A stretch of DNA of 64,000 bases from Acidobacteriota bacterium (GCA_016703965.1 JADJBB010000025.1:496001-560000), one strand, 5' to 3'; positions 9,341 through 18,065 are shown, numbered from the stretch's first letter. Numbers and translations are program-made. Notes: generated by a model from the sequence alone, not told the origin.

Positions 9341-9772
9341 CTAGCTCTTCATCTTAAAGGTCGCAAACATCGCTCCGGACGGGTCGGCAATGATAGCAAA
9401 ACGGCCCGCGTTGGGAATGTCCATTGGTTCTTTAATGACCTTGCCGCCGAGCTCGACCGCCAGTTTGGCATTCTCATCAACATCATCAACCGCGATGTAG
9501 GTGAGAAAATGCGGCGGCGGTGGAGCTTCGCCTTCAGGGCACATCTCGGGCGTGATCTGGTAGAGACCGCCAGTCGGATAACCGCCGCCGATTGAAAATT
9601 CATGGTACGCAAATCCATCTGTGGACGCATTACTATCCTGAAAAATCCAGCCGAAAACGTTCGCATAAAACGCTTTTGCCTGGTCGGCATCGTTGCTGGC
9701 GATCTCAGTCCAGCAAAAATCGCCGTGTCCGGGCCCCGAAAACGCGGCCATTTCACTTGCTTCTTGTGACAT
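9341..9772 (-). CDS. VOC superfamily protein, first gene of a tandem pair
   Basis: A 143-residue VOC-fold protein related to its downstream neighbour: FCWTEIASNDADQAKAFYANVFGW, then LAVELGGKVIKEPMDIPNAGRFAIIADPSGAMFATFK. It starts at ATG 9772, with AAGGAG about 5 bases upstream. An overlapping open frame from 9780 is a shadow. It most resembles two-module VOC proteins annotated as hydroxylase-like, with no firm substrate. Confidence 0.85.
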   Translation of the reverse strand: MSQEASEMAAFSGPGHGDFCWTEIASNDADQAKAFYANVFGWIFQDSNASTDGFAYHEFSIGGGYPTGGLYQITPEMCPEGEAPPPPHFLTYIAVDDVDENAKLAVELGGKVIKEPMDIPNAGRFAIIADPSGAMFATFKMKS

Positions 9773-9880
9773 ATGTTCACTCCTTTTGGTTAAGTTGAGA
9801 AAAGTACCCTATTCTGCTTCGAATAACAGGTTTTACGCAAGTGGGAGTAAGTTAGTTCTTTGTTAAATATCGTGTGGGAG

Positions 9881-9948
9881 TTTCGAGCTGCGGCCCATTG
9901 TATTTGCGCTTCATGGAGAAAGCTTGGATGGACGAGCCGCAGCTCAAA
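9881..9948. repeat. Inverted repeat with 41-base loop
   Basis: GAGCTGCGGC at 9885-9894 is matched by GCCGCAGCTC at 9936-9945, flanked by TTT and AAA, just past the stop of the Rad52-like gene. It could be a large terminator hairpin or the edge of an inserted element. Confidence 0.5.
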
Positions 9949-9972
9949 ACACTGGTTGCCGCGTTACCGGCA

Positions 9973-10713
9973 TTAGCTAGCACGACGGATCGGAAGAACG
10001 CCGTTTCTCTGAATATTCTGTAAGTGGTCGATCAGATCGGACGCCGAACGCTTTGACAGTTCCGAAACACTGCATTTCATCAAGTCCATACACTCCTTTG
10101 CGGCATCGATGTCACCGTCTCGAGCGAGCGATCGGATCATGCCGAGCTGCTTTGGCGTGACGAGATCGCCGAGAGTCTTCGCAACTGAATCTTCGAACTT
10201 TCTCGGCTCCGTCGTCGAAACGGCCGCTGCTTCTGCCGTCACAACCGATTCCTCACCGTTTATCGAATCGAACTCACGCTTATAAAGCTCTCTCGCAATA
10301 CCAAACTTAACGGCTGCACGTTTCAGAGCGTCGTGCTCGGCTTTCTTGATGCCCGTTTCGCTCGCAACGCGGCCTGTGCCGATGCCTTCGCGGGTGACAC
10401 CATCGATAGTGATCGCAACCGTAACGGTAATAATGTCGCCGATCGGGCGAATGTCCTTGATCGAGTGGCCCCAGTTCGGAGCGTGTTCGTCGAGAATGTC
10501 GGCGACCGTGTGCCATTCAACATATTCGACCATATGCGTTTGGCCATTACGATCACGGCGTCCGGCACGCTGGCGGACAAGATTTGGATCTACCGTTTTT
10601 CGCAGCTCCTTTAATGTAGTCGAAAAATCGAGCACATTGCTCGCTGTCTCATTTAGCTCAAACAAGGTTGCCGTTTCGGCAGCTTTCGGTTCGTTTAGTG
10701 CGTTGCGTTTCAT
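9973..10713 (-). CDS. Rad52/DdrA-like single-strand annealing protein
   Basis: A 246-residue protein with the Rad52/Rad22 superfamily core in residues about 35-175: VEYVEWHTVADILDE, a GDIITVTVAITIDGVTREGIG strand region and GIKKAEHDALKRAAVKFGIARELY, the most conserved part. Members anneal complementary single-stranded DNA during break repair or phage recombination. The C-terminal 70 residues form a short helical tail (LVTPKQLGMIRSLARDGDID) that may mediate partner contacts. A Shine-Dalgarno AAGGAG lies 7 bases before the start. It is transcribed divergently from an XRE regulator across a 327-base gap, as in prophage or mobile modules, but no integrase or other phage gene is nearby. Confidence 0.8.
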   Translation of the reverse strand: MKRNALNEPKAAETATLFELNETASNVLDFSTTLKELRKTVDPNLVRQRAGRRDRNGQTHMVEYVEWHTVADILDEHAPNWGHSIKDIRPIGDIITVTVAITIDGVTREGIGTGRVASETGIKKAEHDALKRAAVKFGIARELYKREFDSINGEESVVTAEAAAVSTTEPRKFEDSVAKTLGDLVTPKQLGMIRSLARDGDIDAAKECMDLMKCSVSELSKRSASDLIDHLQNIQRNGVLPIRRAS

Positions 10714-10765
10714 TTCGTTTCTCCTTCGTGTCTACAAATCGGGCTGCGATGTGACCTATATATAT

Positions 10766-10788
10766 ATCGGATCGTCTGATCATCCGAT
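10766..10788. promoter_or_regulatory. Candidate operator: inverted repeat in the Rad52/XRE divergent region
   Basis: ATCGGAT (10766-10772) and ATCCGAT (10782-10788) form a perfect 7-bp inverted repeat with a 9-base spacer, next to an alternating TATATATA tract. It lies 53 bases upstream of the Rad52-like gene and could be a site for the neighbouring XRE protein. The rest of the 327-base gap holds only the direct repeats and promoter listed separately. Confidence 0.35.
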
Positions 10789-10922
10789 CTCATCCATCAC
10801 CGTACCCGAGTTTCTGTTCGCGGCATGTCAGACACATGCGACTCAGTTTTCATGTCAAGAGATAGTTAGGGGAATATCGATTCACCGTTCCATCTGTGAA
10901 ACAGTGTATCTGAAAAATAAAA

Positions 10923-10975
10923 GTGTTGCAAGTATGAAATGAGGTGTTGCAATTAAAAATATCGTGTGTTATGTT
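10923..10975 (+). promoter_or_regulatory. Candidate sigma70 promoter with direct repeats for the XRE gene
   Basis: GTGTTGCAA occurs twice, at 10923-10931 and 10944-10952, 21 bp apart (two helical turns). The second copy supplies a -35-like TTGCAA (10947-10952), 17 bases before a -10-like TATGTT (10970-10975). Repeats overlapping a promoter this way suggest autoregulation by the XRE protein. Confidence 0.4.
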
Positions 10976-11040
10976 TTATCTGTGCAATAGCAATGGCATT
11001 AATGGCACTTGCAAAACCATGGAGGATAAAACACAAAATT

Positions 11041-11436
11041 ATGGCATTTAATAGGAATGAAAGTTTGATCAACACGGGCGAGCTGGGCAAAGCGATCAAG
11101 CGCCGCCGCGAGGAATTGAAACTTAGCTTACGCGATGTAGCTGATGTGACCGACGTATCAGCATCGACGCTCTCGCGTATCGAAAACGGAACGGGCCGTC
11201 CCGACGCGGACAACATCGCCCGTCTGACACAGTGGCTCGACATGCCGGTCGATCGTCTCATGACGAAACACACCGACGACAACATCGAACCGGTCATCTA
11301 TTATCCACACGAACCGACCACCGACATTATCGAAGCTCACCTGCGTGACGATAAAAATCTTACGCCAGAAACAGCAAACGCTCTGTCGGAGCTTTTCCGC
11401 GTCGCATACAAACAGTTCAGCAACAGCAAACAGTAA
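11041..11436 (+). CDS. XRE-family helix-turn-helix transcriptional regulator
   Basis: A 131-residue DNA-binding protein. The helix-turn-helix is at about residues 14-70 (IKRRREELKLSLRDVADVTDVSASTLSRIENGTGRPDADNIARL, read as two parts). The C-terminal 60 residues (from TDDNIEPVIYY) are helical and may sense a ligand or dimerise. An upstream in-frame ATG at 10966 would place the start over the promoter, so ATG 11041 was chosen; its GGAGG at 11021-11025 is rather far away (15 bases). It is followed 38 bases later by a small membrane protein gene and faces the Rad52-like gene. Confidence 0.8.
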   Translation: MAFNRNESLINTGELGKAIKRRREELKLSLRDVADVTDVSASTLSRIENGTGRPDADNIARLTQWLDMPVDRLMTKHTDDNIEPVIYYPHEPTTDIIEAHLRDDKNLTPETANALSELFRVAYKQFSNSKQ

Positions 11437-11474
11437 ATTACTCACGACCAAAAATAAACACCACAATAGATAAA

Positions 11475-11873
11475 ATGAATCACACAGCGAACAAAAGCAC
11501 GATAGCGGAATTTGGCGGAATGGTCAGTTTTGACACGACGTTTGTGTTGTTTTTTCTGGCGATGGAGTACGGCCGCAGCACTCAGATGTTCTCGATCGAC
11601 GCAGTTTTGATGGGAATAACAACGCTGATGGTACTCGCTCTGCCGTACTTTCTGCCTTCGCTATACGAAAAGCCAACTTACATGAACTGGCTCGCCGGCC
11701 GCGGAGTCATCGCTGTGTTCGGAATGCTGCTCGGCCTGGTATTTAGGCAGAGCGTCGGTGTGGTCCTGCCTGAATCGCTTCGGTATCTCCCAATGACATT
11801 TTTGGTCCTGACGGCAATGGTTAGCTGCTACATACAGTTTTACAGCTTGATGAAACTCCGCCTGGCAAAATAG
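11475..11873 (+). CDS. Small multi-pass membrane protein, unknown function
   Basis: A 132-residue hydrophobic protein with about four predicted membrane segments (roughly 17-33, 41-58, 75-95 and 105-125). I do not recognise the family. It probably shares a transcript with the upstream XRE regulator and ends just before a strong terminator. No clear Shine-Dalgarno precedes the ATG. Small membrane proteins paired with a regulator are common in accessory modules; no function is claimed. Confidence 0.6.
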   Translation: MNHTANKSTIAEFGGMVSFDTTFVLFFLAMEYGRSTQMFSIDAVLMGITTLMVLALPYFLPSLYEKPTYMNWLAGRGVIAVFGMLLGLVFRQSVGVVLPESLRYLPMTFLVLTAMVSCYIQFYSLMKLRLAK

Positions 11874-11900
11874 GCAAAAGGCGCCAGTTGGAGTAATTAA

Positions 11901-11944
11901 AAAGATCCGCATACGTCTCGGGAGGCGTATGCGGATCTTTTTTG
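11901..11944. terminator. Bidirectional intrinsic terminator
   Basis: A perfect 15-bp stem (arms 11901-11915 and 11926-11940, loop TCTCGGGAGG) has T residues on the plus side and A residues on the other. It separates the membrane protein gene from the convergent end of the trp/DAHP cluster and can stop both. Confidence 0.92.
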
Positions 11945-11960
11945 TCAGAGAATTGACTGA

Positions 11961-12992
11961 CTAGGCAGCGGCTGAGGCCTCAGCTTCAACAACGATCAGA
12001 TTTCTTATGGCTTGCACCTGTCTCACGAGATCAAGATACTGTACTGGCGTCAACGCCTGAGCCCCGTCGCACATTGCTTCCTCAGGGCAAGGATGAACTT
12101 CAATTATTAAACCATCCGCACCAACTGCGACTCCCGCACGGGCTAATGGCGTTACCATGTAATTGTGGCCCGTTCCATGCGAAGGGTCGACGATCACAGG
12201 TAAGTGCGTCATGCGATGAACCGCAGGCACGATGGAAAGATCGAGCGTATTTCGAGCATGACTTGCAAAGGTGCGGATGCCGCGTTCGCAGAGGATGACG
12301 TCGTAGTTGCCCTCGGCCATGATGTACTCGGCCGCGAGAAGAAGCTCGTCGAGGGTTGCGGACATTCCGCGTTTTAACAGTACGGGTTTTCTCGTTTTGC
12401 CGACGTACTTGAGCAGCGAGAAATTCTGCATATTTCGGGCACCGATCTGGATGCAGTCGCCGTATTTCTCCACCGCGTCAACCCCACGTTCGTCCATCGC
12501 TTCGGTGACGATATTGAGGTCGAATTGCTCGCGTACCTCAGCCAGCATCTTAACTCCGTCTTCGCCCATTCCCTGGAAAGCGTATGGAGAAGTACGTGGT
12601 TTATAAGCTCCGCCGCGAAAGAACCGGGCACCGCTTTTTGCGATCGTTTCGGCTGTCTTAAATAGCTGCTCGCGGGATTCGATCGCACAAGGACCCGCGA
12701 TCATTGCAAGTTCAGAGCCTCCAATGGTTGCATTTCCGACCTTGATGACGGATTTCTCCGGCTTGATGTCCTTAGAGATCAGTTTGTAGGGCTTCGTCAC
12801 GCGAATCGCGTCGGCAACACCTGGCAAATTCTCAAAATGTGCCGGATCGATGGAGCCACGATTGCCTGTGACACCGATCGCCGTGCGGTTTTCGCCCGGC
12901 AAGGTATGCCCGCGAAATCCTAACGTCTCGATCACGTGTAAAACCTTTTCAATATCCGACGCTTGAGCGGTCGGTTTCATTACGATCAACAT
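11961..12992 (-). CDS. aroF: 3-deoxy-7-phosphoheptulonate (DAHP) synthase, Thermotoga-type
   Basis: Catalyses the first shikimate-pathway step: phosphoenolpyruvate plus erythrose 4-phosphate to DAHP. The protein has 343 residues. An N-terminal ferredoxin-like regulatory domain (about 1-70, MLIVMKPTA...) precedes the TIM barrel. Barrel motifs include MIAGPCAIES, FRGGAYKPRTSPYAFQG, IGARNMQN, PVLLKRGMSAT, CERGIRTF and PVIVDPSHGTGH, which are the KDO8P/DAHP (AroA-beta) family signatures. It is the last gene of the minus-strand trp cluster, 98 bases after trpA across a palindromic repeat, so it may be co-expressed. AGAGG precedes its ATG. The regulatory domain suggests feedback by an aromatic amino acid. 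Confidence 0.93.
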   Translation of the reverse strand: MLIVMKPTAQASDIEKVLHVIETLGFRGHTLPGENRTAIGVTGNRGSIDPAHFENLPGVADAIRVTKPYKLISKDIKPEKSVIKVGNATIGGSELAMIAGPCAIESREQLFKTAETIAKSGARFFRGGAYKPRTSPYAFQGMGEDGVKMLAEVREQFDLNIVTEAMDERGVDAVEKYGDCIQIGARNMQNFSLLKYVGKTRKPVLLKRGMSATLDELLLAAEYIMAEGNYDVILCERGIRTFASHARNTLDLSIVPAVHRMTHLPVIVDPSHGTGHNYMVTPLARAGVAVGADGLIIEVHPCPEEAMCDGAQALTPVQYLDLVRQVQAIRNLIVVEAEASAAA

Positions 12993-13033
12993 ATAAAATA
13001 ACCTCTAATAAAAACTCTAAACTTGGCTCGATC

Positions 13034-13098
13034 CGGAATAGTGATAGGTGCGAAGTAATATATTTTAACTTAAAACCTATTACTTATAACCTATTCCG
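13034..13098. repeat. Palindromic repeat, CGGAATAGTGATAGGT family, overlapping the trpA stop
   Basis: The arm CGGAATAGTGATAGGT (13034-13049) and the complementary ACCTATTACTTATAACCTATTCCG region form an imperfect palindrome. The trpA stop codon (13091-13093) lies inside it. A similar element occurs at 21964-22026. Confidence 0.6.
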
Positions 13099-13891
13099 AA
13101 AATCCCGCAGCATTTGGAACAAGCCCGGCTACAAAACCTTCAACTTCTGCAACAGCCTGATCGCCGCTTTTCTCGATAACGGATACGATCGCCGATCCAA
13201 CCACCGCAGCATCTGCATATTGCCAAACCTCGGAGATCTGGGCGGCAGTTGAAATGCCAAATCCGACCGCGATGGGCAGATCGGTAAACTGCTTTGTTCG
13301 ATTCACCAGGTCTTCGGCCGTCGAACTCGTCGATGCCTGGGCACCGGTCACTCCGGCCCGTGAAACCGCGTAGATAAAGCCGCGAGCGTTGTCGCAAATG
13401 GCTTTTAGGCGTTCATCGGTCGTAGTCGGGGCGACGAGTGAGATGAGATCGATCCCTTGTTTTGCGAATCGTTGCGATATCGCCGCAGCTTCGTTCTCGA
13501 TCACGTCGGTGAGCAGAACTCCGTCGATCCCGGCTTCGGACGCGACCTTTTCAAACTCGTCCAAGCCAAACCGCAGGATCGGATTGAAATAGCTGAACAA
13601 GACAAGCGGTACATCGCTCTGTTTCCTGAACTCGGCTGCCAGTTCCAAAACACTTGCGAGTGTAACGCCGCCCGCCAACGCGCGTTCAGACGAACGCTGG
13701 ATCGTCGGCCCGTCAGCCATCGGATCACTGAAGGGAACTCCTAGTTCGATGATGTCGGCACCGAGTTCCGCAAGTTTTAGAACGATCGAAAGGGAAGTCT
13801 CCAGATCGGGATCTCCTGCCGTGACAAAAGGAATGAAACCCTTCCGGTCTTTTTCTTTTAATTCCTCAAATTTTGAGCTGATTCGACTCAT
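13091..13891 (-). CDS. trpA: Tryptophan synthase alpha chain
   Basis: Cleaves indole-3-glycerol phosphate to indole and glyceraldehyde 3-phosphate within the alpha2-beta2 tryptophan synthase. A TIM barrel of 266 residues, the usual length. Signatures: GFIPFVTAGDPD, the IIELGVPFSDPMADGPTIQ region containing the catalytic Glu near residue 47, GVLLTDV, and IAVGFGIST. It lies 7 bases downstream of trpB, as expected for co-translated subunits. Confidence 0.96.
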   Translation of the reverse strand: MSRISSKFEELKEKDRKGFIPFVTAGDPDLETSLSIVLKLAELGADIIELGVPFSDPMADGPTIQRSSERALAGGVTLASVLELAAEFRKQSDVPLVLFSYFNPILRFGLDEFEKVASEAGIDGVLLTDVIENEAAAISQRFAKQGIDLISLVAPTTTDERLKAICDNARGFIYAVSRAGVTGAQASTSSTAEDLVNRTKQFTDLPIAVGFGISTAAQISEVWQYADAAVVGSAIVSVIEKSGDQAVAEVEGFVAGLVPNAAGFSE

Positions 13892-13898
13892 TGTGATT

Positions 13899-15086
13899 CT
13901 AGACTCCCAACTCTTCGCGAACGGTATTAATATCCTTGTCGCCGCGGCCTGAAAGATTGACGATCATGACGGAATCGCGGCTCATTTCTGGGGCGATCTT
14001 CATCGCGTGAGCGATCGCATGCGAGGATTCGAGGGCCGGAATGATGCCTTCGGTTTCGGAGAGCGTTTTGAATGCGGCGAGGGCTTCCGTGTCGTTCGCC
14101 GAGACGTATTCAACTCGTGAAATATCATGCAAATGAGCATGTTCCGGCCCGATCGAAGCGTAATCTAGCCCGGCGGAGACCGAATGTGTCAGAGCGATCT
14201 GGCCGTTGTTATCCTGAAGCAGATAGCTTTTCGTGCCCTGCAGAACCCCGACATCGCCGTCGGTCATAAATCTCGCGGCGTGTTCCCCGATCGCTGCTCC
14301 ACGGCCGCCGGCTTCGACGCCGATCATTCTAACGTCGTCGTTCAGAAACGCGTGAAACAAACCGATCGCATTCGAACCGCCGCCGACACAGGCAACCAAA
14401 ACGTCCGGCAAACGATCTTCTTTATCAATGATCTGCTCGCGAGCCTCGCGACCGATGATGCTCTGAAAATCGCGAACCATCAGCGGATAAGGATGCGGCC
14501 CGAGAGCTGAACCGAGCAGATAATACGTCGTGTCGACATTCGTCACCCAATCACGCAACGCCTCATTGATCGCGTCTTTCAGAGTACACGAGCCCGAATC
14601 CACGCCGCGAACCTCAGCCCCGAGCAAACGCATTCTAAAGACGTTCACTTCCTGCCGCCGCATGTCCTCGGTGCCCATGTAAACGACGCAATCGAGCCCG
14701 AACAACGCACAAACGGTAGCGGTCGCAACGCCGTGCTGTCCGGCCCCCGTCTCGGCAATGATCCGCCGTTTGCCCATTCGCTGAGCGAGCAGGATCTGGC
14801 CGAGGCAGTTGTTGATCTTGTGCGCACCGGTGTGGTTTAGGTCTTCGCGCTTGAGATAGATCTTGGCACCTCCAAGTGTTTCGGTCAGGCGTTTTGCAAA
14901 ATATAGAGGCGATGGCCGCCCGGTAAAATTCTGATGCAGATCATTGAGCTCCGCATGAAACGCCGCATCATCACGCACCGCAAAGTACGCGGATGTCAGC
15001 TCATCCAGCGGAGCGACCAACGTTTCCGGCACAAACCGTCCGCCATATTCGCCCCAAAAGCCGTGTTCATCTGGCTCGTAATTCAT
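13899..15086 (-). CDS. trpB: Tryptophan synthase beta chain
   Basis: Pyridoxal-phosphate enzyme condensing indole with serine to give tryptophan. It has 395 residues, the normal length for TrpB1. The PLP lysine is Lys90 in GAHKINNCLGQ. Other marks are GRPSPLY, ETGAGQHGVA, the CVGGGSNAIG phosphate-binding loop and GLDYASIGPEH. Its start overlaps the trpF stop by four bases (ATGA), indicating translational coupling. Confidence 0.97.
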   Translation of the reverse strand: MNYEPDEHGFWGEYGGRFVPETLVAPLDELTSAYFAVRDDAAFHAELNDLHQNFTGRPSPLYFAKRLTETLGGAKIYLKREDLNHTGAHKINNCLGQILLAQRMGKRRIIAETGAGQHGVATATVCALFGLDCVVYMGTEDMRRQEVNVFRMRLLGAEVRGVDSGSCTLKDAINEALRDWVTNVDTTYYLLGSALGPHPYPLMVRDFQSIIGREAREQIIDKEDRLPDVLVACVGGGSNAIGLFHAFLNDDVRMIGVEAGGRGAAIGEHAARFMTDGDVGVLQGTKSYLLQDNNGQIALTHSVSAGLDYASIGPEHAHLHDISRVEYVSANDTEALAAFKTLSETEGIIPALESSHAIAHAMKIAPEMSRDSVMIVNLSGRGDKDINTVREELGV

Positions 15087-15712
15087 AGTGCTTCCTTGGC
15101 GGCTTCAATAAATGCCGCAACCTTCGCGGGATCCTTTTCGCCTGGTGAAGATTCAACTCCGCTGGCGACATCGACGGCAAATGGCCGAACTTCGCGAATC
15201 GCTTCCGCGACGTTTTCTGGCGTCAAGCCACCTGCCAGATAAACGCGGTCCACCAATTCCGCGACCTGCCTTGCAACCGTCCTGTCAATCGTCATTCCTG
15301 TGCCACCGCGTTCTACATCTGAAAAGGCATCGAGCAAGATCGCGTCGGCCTTATATTTCAATACGTTCCTCGGTTCAAAACCCTGACCGATCCGAACTGC
15401 CTTTATTATCGTCGCGTCCGACTCCAGCCGTAGCGACTCTATAAACTCGGGCGTTTCGTCGCCGTGAAGTTGAACTGTGTCGAGCTGCGCCGTGTCTTCG
15501 ATCTCGACTATTTCCTCAACGCTTGCGTTCACAAATACACCGATCTTTTCCACCCGCATCGTGACCTTCTCAACGATCGCGGCGGCATCGCTTGGAGCAA
15601 TATATCTTTTGCTGCCCTTGTAAAAATTGAATCCTATCGCGTCCGCACCGTTATCTGCCGCCTGTTGAGCGTCGTCGAGATTGGTTATTCCGCAGATCTT
15701 TGTTTTGATCAT
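15083..15712 (-). CDS. trpF: Phosphoribosylanthranilate isomerase
   Basis: Amadori rearrangement of phosphoribosylanthranilate to CdRP. A TIM barrel of 209 residues from ATG 15712 (MIKTKICGITN); the seven extra residues from a TTG directly abutting the preceding stop codon are unlikely. The catalytic Cys is in KICGIT and the general acid Asp in AILLDAF. Phosphate-binding motifs are YLAGGLTPENV and VDVASGVESSPGEKD. It lies between the DUF2127 gene and trpB. Confidence 0.94.
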   Translation of the reverse strand: MIKTKICGITNLDDAQQAADNGADAIGFNFYKGSKRYIAPSDAAAIVEKVTMRVEKIGVFVNASVEEIVEIEDTAQLDTVQLHGDETPEFIESLRLESDATIIKAVRIGQGFEPRNVLKYKADAILLDAFSDVERGGTGMTIDRTVARQVAELVDRVYLAGGLTPENVAEAIREVRPFAVDVASGVESSPGEKDPAKVAAFIEAAKEAL

Positions 15713-15733
15713 GATTTTTAATGCAAAGAACAA

Positions 15734-16261
15734 CTATTTCTCATTTTCCTCTGCTTTCTCTGCGACTGATATTTCTTTTTTCTCATCCGTTAAACGCGTC
15801 ACGAGATACCAAACGATGAATACATTCAAAACCAGCAGAGCAACGCGAACCCATGTAAATTTTTCGTAGATCTCATAGATCTCGATCGGTATAAAGAGCG
15901 AGGTCGCGATCGCGGTCAGGTATTCGGCCCAGCGTTTTTGAATCCAGAGGCCGATTCCTTCCGTAAAGAGCAGGCAAGAATATCCAAATGCGACGCCGCT
16001 CATCTGCATTAGCTGCGTGTTGCCAACGCCTGAGAGTTTATCGAGAGCTGACTGAACATACTTATTCGCGATGTCGATACCATGCCGCGTTACAAAATCG
16101 GTCGCCCAAGCCTCAACGTCGCGGCCCAGCAGCGTCAGGAGCTTTATCCCGATCGCCACCAGGATCGCACCCTTGACCACTTTCATTACCGAGATGAAAT
16201 AAATCGTCCACGTGCGTTCGCGGGGCGTCTGGTTTCTATATCTTAAATGCGGCTTATTCAA
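15734..16261 (-). CDS. DUF2127-family membrane protein inside the trp operon
   Basis: A 175-residue membrane protein with about four hydrophobic segments (near 24-45, 85-105, 112-128 and 137-155). Motifs such as KGAILVAIGIKLL, GIGLWIQKRWAEYLTAI and FIPIEIYEIYE match DUF2127 as I recall that family. Function is unknown. Its start overlaps the trpC stop by four bases, so it is translationally coupled to the trp genes, an unusual place for it. The C-terminus is a charged tail (EKKEISVAEKAEENEK). Confidence 0.75.
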   Translation of the reverse strand: MNKPHLRYRNQTPRERTWTIYFISVMKVVKGAILVAIGIKLLTLLGRDVEAWATDFVTRHGIDIANKYVQSALDKLSGVGNTQLMQMSGVAFGYSCLLFTEGIGLWIQKRWAEYLTAIATSLFIPIEIYEIYEKFTWVRVALLVLNVFIVWYLVTRLTDEKKEISVAEKAEENEK

Positions 16262-17046
16262 ACCCAGGCTCCTAAGGTTTCGCTGGCATTTCCGGTTCGC
16301 ATCAAGGTCTCACCTATCAAAAAGCCGTTAAATCCGAGTTCCTTTAGCTCGTCGATCTCATCTTTTGTCGATAGACCACTTTCCGAGATCATCAAAACGC
16401 CTTCGGGCCGCAGGCCGATCAATTCGCGTGAAACATCAAGCGAAACTTCGAGAGTTTGCAGGTTTCTATTGTTGACTCCTATGATCTTTGCGTCGATCTT
16501 CCGAGCTGTTTCCAGTTCGTCGGCGGTATGGATCTCAACCAGTGAATCCAAGCCGAGCCCGTCCGCGATCGCTGAGAACTCTCTAAGCTCTGTCTCGCTC
16601 AGTGCAGCCACGATCAAGAGTATCGCATCTGCGCCGGCGGCGGCCGCTTCGTAGATCTGGTAGCTGTCAACCATGAAATCCTTACGCAAAACCGGAATGT
16701 CTACCGTTTTTGCCGCCAAGACAAGATCCGCGATCTCGCCGCTGAAATACTCGCTTTCGGTTAGAACGGATATCGCAGCGGCACCGCCTGCCGCATAATT
16801 GCCGGCGACCTTAGCGACGTCAATGTCTGCATTAATAACGCCCTTTGATGGCGAAGCCCGTTTGATCTCGGCGATGATGTTCGTTCGGCCACTGTGAGAT
16901 AAAGCCACCCGAAAACGATTCGCTTCCTTTGACGCCCGCACTCTCCTGGCTCGCCGCTCGATCGCCGCTGCATAGCCGAGCGATCTCGTCCTTTCAACCC
17001 TTTCGCGGGTTTTGGTGACTATTTTATTTAAGAATGTCTCAATCAT
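16258..17046 (-). CDS. trpC: Indole-3-glycerol phosphate synthase
   Basis: Ring closure of CdRP to indole-3-glycerol phosphate. The 262-residue TIM barrel keeps IIAEIKRASPSKG, VLTESEYFSG, LRKDFMVDSYQIYEA, IGVNNRNLQTLEV and MISESGLST. The trpD stop and trpC start overlap by four bases upstream, and it overlaps the DUF2127 gene by four bases downstream. Confidence 0.96.
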   Translation of the reverse strand: MIETFLNKIVTKTRERVERTRSLGYAAAIERRARRVRASKEANRFRVALSHSGRTNIIAEIKRASPSKGVINADIDVAKVAGNYAAGGAAAISVLTESEYFSGEIADLVLAAKTVDIPVLRKDFMVDSYQIYEAAAAGADAILLIVAALSETELREFSAIADGLGLDSLVEIHTADELETARKIDAKIIGVNNRNLQTLEVSLDVSRELIGLRPEGVLMISESGLSTKDEIDELKELGFNGFLIGETLMRTGNASETLGAWV

Positions 17047-18065
17047 TTCTGGTTTACTGAAAGAGTGTTAAGTTTTTGCAACGCCGAACCGCTTCTAATA
17101 CTTGCTTTTGCCAGTTCATAACACTCCGGCAGCGTGTCGGCTCTTCCGGCGACTAAGATAGCCGCGGCGGCATTGAGCAGTACCAGCCTTTCCACATCGC
17201 GGTCTGCCATCTCGTTACTTAGGACAGCTCTGATGATCTTCGCACTTTCAGCGGCCGAACACTGCTCCGGCAGATCTTTTCCAAGAGTAAAAACATCAAA
17301 ATCCGCGGCACTGATATCAAAAATATCGACCTTGCCATCTGAGACCTCCGCGACGAGCGTTGTACCCTTCAAACTGATCTCGTCCAGTCCATTCTCACCA
17401 TAGACGACCCAGGAACGATCCGCTCCAAGACGCAAGAGCACATTTGCGGTGCTTTCGAGCAGGTGTTTGTCCCAAACCCCGATCACATGATGCGGGGCAG
17501 AAGCAGGATTGCAGAGCGGGCCTAGATTATTAAAGATCGTCGGCCTTCCAAGTGAGCGGCGAGCCGCTGCGAGCGTAGGCGACAACGCATGAAAACGCGG
17601 AGCGAACATAAAACAGATTCCGTGCTCATTCAAATGTTCTTCGGCGATCGTGGGGTCAACGTCAATTTCTATACCGAGTTCGGAAAGTACGTTGGCACTT
17701 CCGGAATTACTTGTCGCCGCACGGTTGCCGTGTTTCGCAACTGGCAGGCCCGATCCTGCAATGACGAACGAGGCTGCTGTTGAAACGTTGAAGGTTTTAG
17801 ATAGACTGCCACCGGTTCCCACTGTGTCAACAAATGTAGAGTGTACAGAATTGACGCGCTTCATACGGTGGCGCATCAGGTGGGCGAATGCGAATAGCTC
17901 ATCTTCGGACGTGCCTTTTTCGCCCCATGCCGCAAGAACCTCGGCGATCACCATCTGGTTCGTGCTGCCGATCAAAGCGTCAAACAAAGTCTCAGCCTCG
18001 TCGACCGGGATGTCCGAGCCGAGCTGAAATTCTCCTAGGTAATGATCTAAGATCCTGTCGTTCAT
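17043..18065 (-). CDS. trpD: Anthranilate phosphoribosyltransferase
   Basis: Transfers phosphoribosyl from PRPP to anthranilate. 340 residues, normal length. The PRPP loop reads GTGGSLSKTFNVST; family members more often have GTGGD here. Other motifs: KHGNRAATSNSGSANVLSELG, FMFAPRFHALSP and GRPTIFNNLGPLCNP. It abuts the trpE stop codon directly (no gap). Confidence 0.95.
   Translation of the reverse strand: MNDRILDHYLGEFQLGSDIPVDEAETLFDALIGSTNQMVIAEVLAAWGEKGTSEDELFAFAHLMRHRMKRVNSVHSTFVDTVGTGGSLSKTFNVSTAASFVIAGSGLPVAKHGNRAATSNSGSANVLSELGIEIDVDPTIAEEHLNEHGICFMFAPRFHALSPTLAAARRSLGRPTIFNNLGPLCNPASAPHHVIGVWDKHLLESTANVLLRLGADRSWVVYGENGLDEISLKGTTLVAEVSDGKVDIFDISAADFDVFTLGKDLPEQCSAAESAKIIRAVLSNEMADRDVERLVLLNAAAAILVAGRADTLPECYELAKASIRSGSALQKLNTLSVNQK

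Noticed and set aside
10346..10942. Plus-strand frame of 198 codons opposite the Rad52-like gene
   Set aside because: Shadow of the Rad52-like gene running on into the divergent promoter region; composition is not protein-like.
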